DNA from: Lysobacterales bacterium
Lineage (GTDB): Bacteria; Pseudomonadota; Gammaproteobacteria; Xanthomonadales; Wenzhouxiangellaceae
Reading direction: 5' to 3'
NCBI GenBank assembly: GCA_002722315.1
Contig: PBLG01000021.1
Coordinates: 1 to 64,000, forward strand
Length of the DNA: 64,000 bases
Made by a program: the position numbers and the translations under genes. Of this stretch, positions 1-11,370 are shown one piece after another (position 1 is the stretch's first letter; every line of letters starts with the position of its first letter). The notes under the pieces are model-generated. The model was not told the origin of the DNA and did no database searches. It saw only the letters and a list, made by a program, of their open reading frames with translations.

Positions 1-470
1 GGCCACCCAAATCAGGCTGTAGCCAGTCAGCGCACGGCGGAATGCCGCTATGCCATTGAAATAGAGACGTTTTATCGCAGCACTATCGGAGAACTTCAGG
101 CTAGGGAACCTCTGAACAACCCTGCGTGGGCGCGACGGCGCCTTTGCGGGATGCTCCGGCTCGGCTTGGGCGAGCGCGGTTTGGTCATTCCAAATAAGCG
201 AGCCCAAACGAGGCGGATCGCCCGCAAAGGCCTGTCCCGAAAGGGTTTCGCCGGAAAAGCCGCATCTCGCGCGTTGCGATCCTCGGCCGTAGCTACGGCT
301 ACTGTCACTCGGCTCGCCCCACACGATCTGCGGCATTTCCGACAGAAACGCGCTCCGCGCAGGGTTGTTCAGAGGTTCCCTAGGAAAGTTCCGAGCAGGG
401 TTTCTCGGCGGAGCCTGGAGTCCGGAAACGCATCAGTGCGGGGGCAGGGTGGGGCGTCCCGGGACGCGTC
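1..470. other. Region with no supported gene
   Basis: Apart from the inverted-repeat element at 101-383, I see no gene I can defend here. A minus-strand frame is open from an ATG at 336 to the window edge, but it runs through both terminal repeats. Bases 454-467 form a perfect 14-bp palindrome (GCGTCCCGGGACGC) just past the kinase stop codon. It could be part of a 3' structure, but no T-run follows it. Confidence 0.4.
101..383. mobile_element. MITE-like element with 26-bp terminal inverted repeats
   Basis: Bases 101-126 and 358-383 are exact reverse complements. They start CTAGGGAACC and end GGTTCCCTAG, and they bound a 283-bp segment. A further imperfect match lies just outside (about 83-100 against 384-395). 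No transposase-sized reading frame fits inside, so if mobile it would depend on an enzyme encoded elsewhere. I see no clean target-site duplication. Several frames are open through the element, as is common at this GC content, and I do not call a gene in them. It lies downstream of the kinase gene, which ends at 471. Confidence 0.6.
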
Positions 471-2219
471 TCACTTTCGACGCAGCGGCGTGACGTTGGG
501 CTGTTCGTCGACCGGTGAATCGCGATCAGGTTCGGGTAATTCCCGGTCGATGGTTTCCAGGTCCAGGGTTTCGTCGAGAAGGGTATCGGACGGAATTGTG
601 AGCGCGGGTCCGCCGGCGGCGTCCTTGGTATCGACGTTTCGCCTGGTCCTGCGATTGAGCTCGTCGAGACGCACAGCAAGTCGGTTGAACTGACTGAAAA
701 CCGATGCGAATTCGTCGCGCCGGTCGGTCTCGAGTCGAAATTCGAACTGGCCGCGCTGCAAGCGTTTCAAACCCCAGCCAAGCCGCTTGAGACCGAGCTG
801 ATGGCGCCGGGTCATCCAGGTCAATCCCAGCCCAAGCGCGAATAGCGAGGCGAAGAAGACCACGACAAGCATCGAGAGCGTGGCGTTGGCCGTTTCATCC
901 AGCCCGCTGCCGTCGAGACCGAGCTGGACCTGTCCGACCCGCCGCGCCTGGAATCGGATCGGCACCCGGAACTCCAGCAGGCCGCTGTCCTTGGCGTGGA
1001 CCAGGTTCACGCTTCCCGAATCGCGCTCTATCTCGGTGCCGGCCAGCGACGGTGCCTGTTCACCGCGCATGTAGGGATTTGTGCTTGCCCGAACCCTGCC
1101 GGACGTGTCGCTGATGTGCAGGAAGCGTATCTCGGGATTGGCGGCGAAATCGGAGACCAGCACCGACAGGGCTGTAGTGTCTTCCAGTATCAGCGCCTCG
1201 GCCGTTTCCTGGGCAATCAGGCTGGCCAGCGCTTCGCCGAAACCGAATGTGGTTTCGGCCATGGCCTGGTTCTGGGTTCTGTACACGTAGTTCAGCCCCA
1301 GGACCAGCACCAGCGCCATGCCCATGCCGGTAATCAAGGGCCATCGCCACGGTGCCGACTTCCGCTTTACGGCCTGCACGATGCCGCTGTGGATGCCGTC
1401 GCGAATCTCGTTGAGCTCGTCGGCCACCTGGGTGGCGCTGCCCGGCCGGGATTCCGGTTCCAGCGCCATGAGGCGATAGGTGAGATCGATCAACTCCCTG
1501 GGGGTGTCCGGTCGAATCGATTTGAGCGGCCGGGTTTCGTGCTTCGCGATCTGCTGGATCAGCGTCTCGAGGTCCTGGGCATCGAACGGAAGCCGGCCGG
1601 AGAGCAATTGGTAAAGCACGACGCCCAGCGAGTAAAGATCGGAGCGCGCGTCGGCCCGCTGTCCGGCGAGCAATTCGGGCGCCATGTGGGTCATGGTGCC
1701 GGCGATGCGCCCCGCGCCATCGCCGCTGTCGTCATCGGTGTCGCGCTCGATCGCGGCAATGCCGAAATCCATCATCTTCGCGACGTTGGTCTTGGGGTCG
1801 TAATGGATGTTGGCCGGCTTGATGTCGCGATGAATCACGCCGTGCTGGTGGGCATAGGCCAGCCCGCGCGCCAGCTGGATGGCCAGTTCGATCAGCATGC
1901 CGGTGTCGAGCTCGGCGAGACGATCGCGCTCCAGCCAGTCCTCGAGCGTCCCGCCCTTGAGCAGTTCCATGACCAGGTAAGGGGTTGCTTCGGCCTGGCC
2001 GACATCGAATACCGTGACGATGTTGGGATGGGCCAGTCCGCCGGCGGCACGCGCTTCGCGCAGGAACCTCTGTCGTGCGGCGACGTCTCTTGCGTACTTC
2101 TGGCGCAGGACCTTGATTGCGAGGTGGCGGTCTATGCGCCCGTCGAATCCCTCGTAGACGATCGACATCGAGCCGCGCCCGAGCTCCCGAACGATCTCGT
2201 AACGCCCGACGCGCTCCAT
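471..2219 (-). CDS. Membrane-anchored Ser/Thr protein kinase with HAMP-like region
   Basis: Predicted 582-aa eukaryotic-like protein kinase. The kinase domain spans about residues 6-265: Gly-rich loop GRGSMS near 14, the VAIK-type lysine at 36, HRDIKPAN from 130, DFG at 151-153 and a GTMTHMAPE activation segment. Two hydrophobic segments (about 294-313 and 447-468) bracket a roughly 130-residue portion probably outside the membrane. A HAMP-like stretch follows, then a charged tail. This layout suggests a sensor kinase that responds to an envelope signal. The frame is open further upstream, but I chose ATG 2219 because homology begins at MERVGRYEIV. An FHA-domain gene lies 46 bp upstream on the same strand and is the likely phosphopeptide-binding partner. 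The substrate is unknown. Confidence 0.88.
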   Translation of the reverse strand: MERVGRYEIVRELGRGSMSIVYEGFDGRIDRHLAIKVLRQKYARDVAARQRFLREARAAGGLAHPNIVTVFDVGQAEATPYLVMELLKGGTLEDWLERDRLAELDTGMLIELAIQLARGLAYAHQHGVIHRDIKPANIHYDPKTNVAKMMDFGIAAIERDTDDDSGDGAGRIAGTMTHMAPELLAGQRADARSDLYSLGVVLYQLLSGRLPFDAQDLETLIQQIAKHETRPLKSIRPDTPRELIDLTYRLMALEPESRPGSATQVADELNEIRDGIHSGIVQAVKRKSAPWRWPLITGMGMALVLVLGLNYVYRTQNQAMAETTFGFGEALASLIAQETAEALILEDTTALSVLVSDFAANPEIRFLHISDTSGRVRASTNPYMRGEQAPSLAGTEIERDSGSVNLVHAKDSGLLEFRVPIRFQARRVGQVQLGLDGSGLDETANATLSMLVVVFFASLFALGLGLTWMTRRHQLGLKRLGWGLKRLQRGQFEFRLETDRRDEFASVFSQFNRLAVRLDELNRRTRRNVDTKDAAGGPALTIPSDTLLDETLDLETIDRELPEPDRDSPVDEQPNVTPLRRK

Positions 2220-2265
2220 CAGGCCGGTGCGGCCCGGACGCCGTATCCGACTGATGGTCGGCGAT

Positions 2266-2805
2266 TCACTGCAGCATCCACACCGCCGCCGCACACGCGA
2301 TCACTGCCAGGGCAACCCACGGCGCCCAGCGCATCACTGTCGACGATTTCGAATCCGTGCGCCGACGGTTCGTGCTCGCCGGTTCTCGGTAGCGCAGGCG
2401 CACGCGGCCCAGCCGGATCTCGTCACCGTCGTGCAATCGATGCGAGAAGACCTTTTCGTCGTTGACGAACACGCCGTTGGTCGACAGGAGGTTGATGACC
2501 CGCCAGGCATCGTCGGAGAAGACCAGTCGGGCATGCTCCGACGACATGCTGGGTTCTTCTATGCTGAGGTCGCAGACGTTGGATCGGCCGATGGTGAGCC
2601 TGTCGCTGGACAGCCGGAAGACCGTTCCCGCCTGCTGGCCGTCGGGGTGGCTGGTGAGCAGCACCAGGCTGGCAAGCTCGCGCTCGCTGTCGGCAGGGGC
2701 GCTTTCGTCCAGGATATCGGAAATCTGGTCCCGCGAAAAAACCTGTGTTCCCTGTGGACCGGCTCGGCCGGCGTCCTTTTTCGAATGTACGGGCTCGCCT
2801 TTCAT
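2266..2805 (-). CDS. FHA-domain protein with C-terminal membrane anchor
   Basis: Predicted 179 aa. An FHA fold spans about residues 62-139, with the expected GRS near 73, SxxH (SSEH) near 88 and a TNG (STNG) loop near 109. Such domains bind phosphothreonine. One hydrophobic segment closes the protein (about 161-179), so the FHA domain probably faces the cytoplasm from a tail anchor. ATG 2805 is preferred because GAGGTGAAC directly precedes it; the open frame extends to 2871. The kinase gene follows after 46 bp, so the pair probably forms one transcript and one signalling unit. Its target is not visible from sequence. Confidence 0.85.
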   Translation of the reverse strand: MKGEPVHSKKDAGRAGPQGTQVFSRDQISDILDESAPADSERELASLVLLTSHPDGQQAGTVFRLSSDRLTIGRSNVCDLSIEEPSMSSEHARLVFSDDAWRVINLLSTNGVFVNDEKVFSHRLHDGDEIRLGRVRLRYREPASTNRRRTDSKSSTVMRWAPWVALAVIACAAAVWMLQ

Positions 2806-2849
2806 GTTCACCTCGGTCTGCTGCCGCAGGAGCTGGTAATCGAGTATAG

Positions 2850-6738
<3,889 letters not shown>

Positions 6739-6823
6739 ACTTCTGAGTCGGACCACGAGCCGATGTTGCGTGCCCGGAACATTCGGGCGATGATGATTCC
6801 ATCTTCATGAACGGCGAGGCTTG

Positions 6824-8626
6824 ATGGAGTTTCTGGGAGAGGTCCTTGTCCTGCTGGCCAGTGCGGTCATCATGGTGCCGCTGGCGCGACGTTTCGGGCT
6901 GGGTGCCGTGCTCGGTTACCTCGCCGCCGGGGTGCTGGTGGGGCCCTGGGCGCTCGGGTTGGTGGAGGACGTCGAAACCATCCTCCACTTCTCCGAGCTT
7001 GGCATCGTGCTGCTGCTGTTCGTTATCGGACTGGAGCTGAGACCGAGCCGCCTGCGCGTCCTGCGCCGCTTGATCTTCGTCAACGGCACCATGCAGTTGC
7101 TCGTATCCACGCTGTTGCTCTGGCCGCTTGCGGCATGGTGGCTCGAAAGCGTTCGGCTGGGCCTGCTGGTTTCTGTCGTGCTGTCGCTGTCGTCCACTGC
7201 GATCGGCCTGCAGATGCTGGCCGAGAAAAAGCAGCTGACCGCGCCCTACGGTCGCGCAGCCTTCGGCATCCTGCTGCTGCAGGACATTGCCGTGATTCCG
7301 CTGCTGGCGCTGATTCCGCTGTTTGCGGCTTCCGGCGACATTCCCCAGGCGCCGGGCGAGATCGCCCTGCAGGTGCTCAGGTCCGCGCTGATCATTGCCG
7401 CGATCATCTTCGGTGGACGTTACTTCCTGCGCCCGGTATTCCGAATGATCGTGCTGGCGAACGTGCGCGAGGTCTTCCTTGCCGCGGTGCTGCTGGTCGC
7501 CCTGGGCACCGCGCTGCTGGCCGAGTGGGCCGGCCTCAGCATGGCGCTGGGCGCATTCCTGGCCGGTGTGCTGCTTTCGGATTCCGAGTTCAGGCATGAG
7601 CTCGAAGCCGGCGTCGATCCGTTCAAGGGGCTTCTCCTGGGCCTGTTCTTCATCGCTGTCGGGATGTCCATCGATTTTGGTCGGCTTGTTACCGAGCCCG
7701 GCCTGATTTTCGCCATCGTCGCGGTGATGATGACGCTCAAGTTCCTGGTGCTGCTCGCGGTCGGACGCTACTCGGGGCTGGATTCGCGGTCCTCGGTGTC
7801 GCTGGCCTTTGCGCTGCCCCAGGCCGGTGAGTTCGGGTTCGTCCTTTTTACCGTGGCGCTGAACCAGGGGGTGCTGGACCCCGGCGTCGTGGATCCGCTG
7901 ATTGCCGCCATATCCATCTCGATGGCGCTGACGCCGCTGATGTACTTCATCAACGAGCGCTGGATTCAGCCGCGCATAGTGGTGGCAAGCGGCGACGGCA
8001 AGGAATTCGAGGGTATCCCCGACGATCACGGCGAGCCTCGGGTGATCATTGCCGGGCTCGGGCGTGTCGGGCAGATCGTGGCGCGCAACATGTCGATGCT
8101 CGATATCCATTTCACGGCGCTGGACTACGATCAGAAGCAGATCGACTTCGTGCGCAAGTTCGGACACCGGGTGTTCTACGGCAACGCGACCAACCTGGAA
8201 GTGCTGCGAGCGGCCGGCGCCGAAGATGCGACCCTTTTCGTGCTGACGATTTCGGACATCGACGTTTCCCTCCAGACCGCCCAGATGGTTCGCCGCCATT
8301 TCCCGAATCTTCGGATTCATGCCCGTGCGCGAAACCGCACCCACGCGCTGGAACTCAAGGCGATGGGCGTGGATTTCGTGATTCGCGAGGCCTGGCTTTC
8401 GAGCCTGGAGCTTGCACGAGCGTCGCTGGCTGCCGTGGGCGTGAGAAAGGCCGCGCGCTACGTCGACATGTTCCGCGAACACGACGAGCGCGCCCTGGAA
8501 GAGCAGGTGGCGCACAAGGACGACGAGCAGGAACTGGTCGAAATCGATCGCCGCAGCCGCGAACAGCTGGTCGAATTGTTCGAAGAGGATCGCAGGATCA
8601 TGCACACCGAAGACGATGAGAAGTAG
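6824..8626 (+). CDS. Kef-type CPA2 cation:proton antiporter
   Basis: 600 aa. About the first 380 residues are a run of membrane helices of the Na+/H+ exchanger fold. A cytoplasmic RCK/TrkA-N Rossmann domain follows from about residue 406 (VIIAGLGRVGQIVARN). A charged tail with many Glu and Asp residues closes the protein. It is similar in layout to KefB and KefC, the glutathione-gated potassium efflux systems, but I cannot tell which paralogue it is. ATG 6824 is preferred over an adjacent upstream TTG because it sits better behind the GCGAGG site. The next gene starts inside its last codons (8616). Confidence 0.92.
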   Translation: MEFLGEVLVLLASAVIMVPLARRFGLGAVLGYLAAGVLVGPWALGLVEDVETILHFSELGIVLLLFVIGLELRPSRLRVLRRLIFVNGTMQLLVSTLLLWPLAAWWLESVRLGLLVSVVLSLSSTAIGLQMLAEKKQLTAPYGRAAFGILLLQDIAVIPLLALIPLFAASGDIPQAPGEIALQVLRSALIIAAIIFGGRYFLRPVFRMIVLANVREVFLAAVLLVALGTALLAEWAGLSMALGAFLAGVLLSDSEFRHELEAGVDPFKGLLLGLFFIAVGMSIDFGRLVTEPGLIFAIVAVMMTLKFLVLLAVGRYSGLDSRSSVSLAFALPQAGEFGFVLFTVALNQGVLDPGVVDPLIAAISISMALTPLMYFINERWIQPRIVVASGDGKEFEGIPDDHGEPRVIIAGLGRVGQIVARNMSMLDIHFTALDYDQKQIDFVRKFGHRVFYGNATNLEVLRAAGAEDATLFVLTISDIDVSLQTAQMVRRHFPNLRIHARARNRTHALELKAMGVDFVIREAWLSSLELARASLAAVGVRKAARYVDMFREHDERALEEQVAHKDDEQELVEIDRRSREQLVELFEEDRRIMHTEDDEK

Positions 8627-10544
8627 GCCCGCAATTCCCGGAGAAGGGTTCGCCGTTTCCCCGCCGTCACTGGGGTGGATGGCGCTGCTTGCCTGGTTCC
8701 TGGTTTTCGGCAACGCTGGCGCCGGCGAGTCGAACCCATCGACCGACTGGAGCGTGGCCGGCGGCGAGTTGATCGTCGAATTGAACCAGGGCGTGCTTGC
8801 GCCGCTCGGGATCGAAGCGATCGCCGTAAAGTCGCTGGCCGACATCCGGCCGGAACACCCGCTGGGTTATCGTCGCTTGCGCTTCGAGGGCCTCTCGATC
8901 CAGCAGATCCGTTTCAGCGCTCCGGGCGGGGCGGTGGATGAATTCTTCGATGGCTACCTTCACTACCACGGCGGACTGAGGCTCACGGTGGGCGACGAAT
9001 CGCTCGATCTCGTCGATTTCCGCGTTGCACCTCACCCCGCTCAGGCGGGCGTGTTCCAGTTGCTGGATCGTGACGGGACGTCCTGGGCGACGCTGGATCA
9101 TGGCCATTACGAGCTGGTCGACGACGGTGCGGCGCTGGAACTGCGGCACGCGAACCTCAGCATGACTTCCAGGATGGCCGAACTGACAGGCCGCCCGACG
9201 CTTGCCGGTCAGGTGATCGGGGTGGTCCACCTGCGCGCACCGGTCGTGTCGGCCGGCTCGCTGCAGCCGGTTCGAGGCAGTCAATGCAGCAGCCCGAACT
9301 GGCCGACCGAGCCGGGTTTCGAGGCCGACGTGGCGCTGACCGCAATGAACGCGGCAGGCGGTTTCGACCCGGTTCATTTCCTGCGGTGCCAGGACTGCAA
9401 CGGCGCTGACGGAGGTCCCGTCGTGATCGCGCCCAACGCAAAACTGCGCAACGTCGGCACCGCGGACGTCCCGTGGTGGGAGCAGTTCACGCCGCCGCAG
9501 CCGCCCTACGGCAACGACCAGCACCCGTTTCTGGTCTGGAACCTTTACCGGCTGGACGGCGACGGTCGGTTCGAGCAGATCGGCGTCTCCGGGGTCAAGC
9601 ACGCGTTCTTTACCGTCAACACCGGTTGCCCGTGTGCCGGCGGCAACATTCTGTGGACCGAATGTGAGGATACCTACAGCGCCGGCAACAACGACCTCGG
9701 CGCCTTCCTGGCGCCCCGCAACGAGATCGTTCCGGCCGCCGCGCTATGGGGCCGATGCAACTCGTTGTTCGATCCGAACTGCGACGCCGTAGAGGATGGC
9801 AGTACTACCGATCCGTTCGACAATCGGTTGCGCTTGATGGAACAGGATCTGGACCCGTCGGCAAACCCGGCCGCGCGGTACTTCGTGGAGGCCTGGTACG
9901 TGGTGCGCGACGACATCGACATCTTCAATACGATGGGCTGGCGGGAAGTGACGCCGACGTGGAACGGCGCGACCTGGGAGTTCCCGGTCGCCGGCGATTT
10001 CAGCGAAGGGTCCGCACTCGATGCCTGGGTAGATCCGGCCGCCTTGGCCACCGGTCAGGAAAGTGTCGTGCTGGAAACGGCAGACGGCAGTGTCCGGGTC
10101 TCGGTGGCCGTCACCGACTTGCAGGACGGCACATGGCGCTACGATTACGCGGTGATGAATCATGACTTCATGCGTGCCGGTACCGCCGGCGTCGAGCCGA
10201 ACCTGGAGCTGTTGACGAATGTCGGCTTCAACGCGATCGAGCTCCCGCTGGCCGTGAATGCGACGCTGACCGATACCGGTTTCGCCCGTGCCGATCGTAC
10301 CCGAGGCCAGGATTGGGCGGCCAGCGTGGGGCCCGGCGCGATTCGCTGGGAGAACCCGGGCGATACGCCGCTGGACTGGGGTACGGCATTCCGATTCTCG
10401 CTGGTCGTCGACCGCCCGCCGGGTACGGTGCCGTTCCGTCTGTACTCGGTACCGGCGGTTGCGCCGCTGAGTGTCACCATCCTCGGTCCTGAATCGCCGG
10501 AACTGCTGTTCGGAGATGGGTTCGAGTCTCCAGCGTCGCAGTAG
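8616..10544 (+). CDS. Large secreted protein of unknown function with FGDGFE C-terminal tag
   Basis: 642 aa; family not recognised. A hydrophobic stretch at residues 22-37 (MALLAWFLVFGNAGAG) looks like a signal peptide, so ATG 8679 is an alternative start. The body is acidic and rich in Trp, Asp and Gly. Its cysteines sit in clusters (CQDCNG, TGCPCAGG, NSLFDPNCD), which suggests disulfides in the periplasm or outside. The last residues read LLFGDGFESPASQ, resembling the tail of two other secreted proteins in this window. The start overlaps the antiporter stop by 11 bp, but a functional link is not obvious. Confidence 0.75.
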   Translation: MRSRPAIPGEGFAVSPPSLGWMALLAWFLVFGNAGAGESNPSTDWSVAGGELIVELNQGVLAPLGIEAIAVKSLADIRPEHPLGYRRLRFEGLSIQQIRFSAPGGAVDEFFDGYLHYHGGLRLTVGDESLDLVDFRVAPHPAQAGVFQLLDRDGTSWATLDHGHYELVDDGAALELRHANLSMTSRMAELTGRPTLAGQVIGVVHLRAPVVSAGSLQPVRGSQCSSPNWPTEPGFEADVALTAMNAAGGFDPVHFLRCQDCNGADGGPVVIAPNAKLRNVGTADVPWWEQFTPPQPPYGNDQHPFLVWNLYRLDGDGRFEQIGVSGVKHAFFTVNTGCPCAGGNILWTECEDTYSAGNNDLGAFLAPRNEIVPAAALWGRCNSLFDPNCDAVEDGSTTDPFDNRLRLMEQDLDPSANPAARYFVEAWYVVRDDIDIFNTMGWREVTPTWNGATWEFPVAGDFSEGSALDAWVDPAALATGQESVVLETADGSVRVSVAVTDLQDGTWRYDYAVMNHDFMRAGTAGVEPNLELLTNVGFNAIELPLAVNATLTDTGFARADRTRGQDWAASVGPGAIRWENPGDTPLDWGTAFRFSLVVDRPPGTVPFRLYSVPAVAPLSVTILGPESPELLFGDGFESPASQ

Positions 10545-10715
10545 AGGCGTCCGCGCGCCTGAATCGCCTTCATCTCGCGCGTCGGCATCGACGCCAAAAA
10601 TATCTTTCCAGCGAGGGAACGAATTCCGCATTGGACGCTCACACGGAATACCGGAGATCGCGTGATCGCCGGTCGGCTCGGCCCGCTTGCCGTGTCTGCC
10701 TTCGAGGATTGCCCC

Positions 10716-11207
10716 GTGAAGACCGTGTTTGCCGTGGCGGCCAGCCTGGCCGTGATGGGCGCGTGGTGCTTGTTGTTTCTGGTCCCCCTGTATCTGGTGC
10801 TCGGTCCCGACACGGCGCTTTCGCGCGCCGGAACCGAATTCTCCACTTTCTGGGTTTCACTGTCGATGATCGTCTGTCTGGCTGCGGCAGTCTGGGGCGG
10901 GTGGCTCGCTCACGCCTGGAGCGGACGAATTTCCGGCGTCATCGCCCTGGTCGGCGTCTTGCTGGTCGCCGGCTATGCCGAGGCCGGTTTCCATACGTGG
11001 CTGCGCTTCCACCCCGAGATCATCGCGCAGACCACAGCCGCGCTGCGCCTCGGCTTGATGATGCCGGAGCCGGCCTGGTTCGACTGGATGCTTCCGGCAG
11101 CCATGGCATCTTTTGCCTGGGTGGCCGGAAAGAGTCGGGCGATCGAAAACGCGCCGGTCCACAGGAAGCCCGGGCACCCCGCGCTGCGGGATGCCCGGGC
11201 CCCATGA
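10716..11207 (+). CDS. Hypothetical integral membrane protein
   Basis: 163 aa with about four hydrophobic segments and a short basic tail; no family recognised. GTG 10716 is chosen because GAGGA lies seven bases upstream and the protein then begins directly with a hydrophobic helix (VKTVFAVAASLAV). The open frame extends upstream to 10662. The final codons overlap a strong inverted repeat (11168-11200), so the 3' end may double as transcript-end structure. It precedes clpB but is separated from it by that gene's own promoter. Confidence 0.65.
   Translation: MKTVFAVAASLAVMGAWCLLFLVPLYLVLGPDTALSRAGTEFSTFWVSLSMIVCLAAAVWGGWLAHAWSGRISGVIALVGVLLVAGYAEAGFHTWLRFHPEIIAQTTAALRLGLMMPEPAWFDWMLPAAMASFAWVAGKSRAIENAPVHRKPGHPALRDARAP
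11168..11200 (+). terminator. Strong GC-rich stem-loop at the end of the membrane-protein gene
   Basis: Bases 11168-11182 and 11186-11200 pair as a 15-bp stem with one mismatch around a three-base loop, overlapping the last codons of the preceding gene. A T-run (11223-11229) lies about 22 bases further on and not directly after the stem. It is therefore only a candidate terminator or 3'-stabilising hairpin. Confidence 0.4.
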
Positions 11208-11305
11208 TTGCCGTGCCTGCGGATTTTTTTGCGGGGCGTCAATCGATTTTTCGGCCAGTATATGAAAATAGGCGCATGTAAAAGGGGCGGCGCCGCGGAC
11301 GCCCG

Positions 11306-11334
11306 CTTGATTAGCGTGAGCGACGGCCCCACCC
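11306..11334 (+). promoter_or_regulatory. Candidate sigma-32 (heat-shock) promoter of clpB
   Basis: CTTGATT at 11306-11312, a 14-bp spacer, then CCCCACCC at 11327-11334. This closely follows the RpoH pattern CTTGAA / CCCCAT and lies 36 bp before the clpB start codon. clpB is a standard RpoH target in gammaproteobacteria. The match was made by eye. Confidence 0.65.
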
Positions 11335-11370
11335 TGTGGATAAGTCAAGAATTTCTGTAGGGAAGCCGAC

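Noticed and set aside
1-336. Open minus-strand frame from ATG 336 to the window edge
   Set aside because: It runs through both terminal inverted repeats of the MITE-like element and has no recognisable domain; long chance frames are common at this GC content.
6772-6788. GCCCG/CGGGC hairpin between eno and the antiporter
   Set aside because: Only 5 bp of stem and no T-run; too weak to list.
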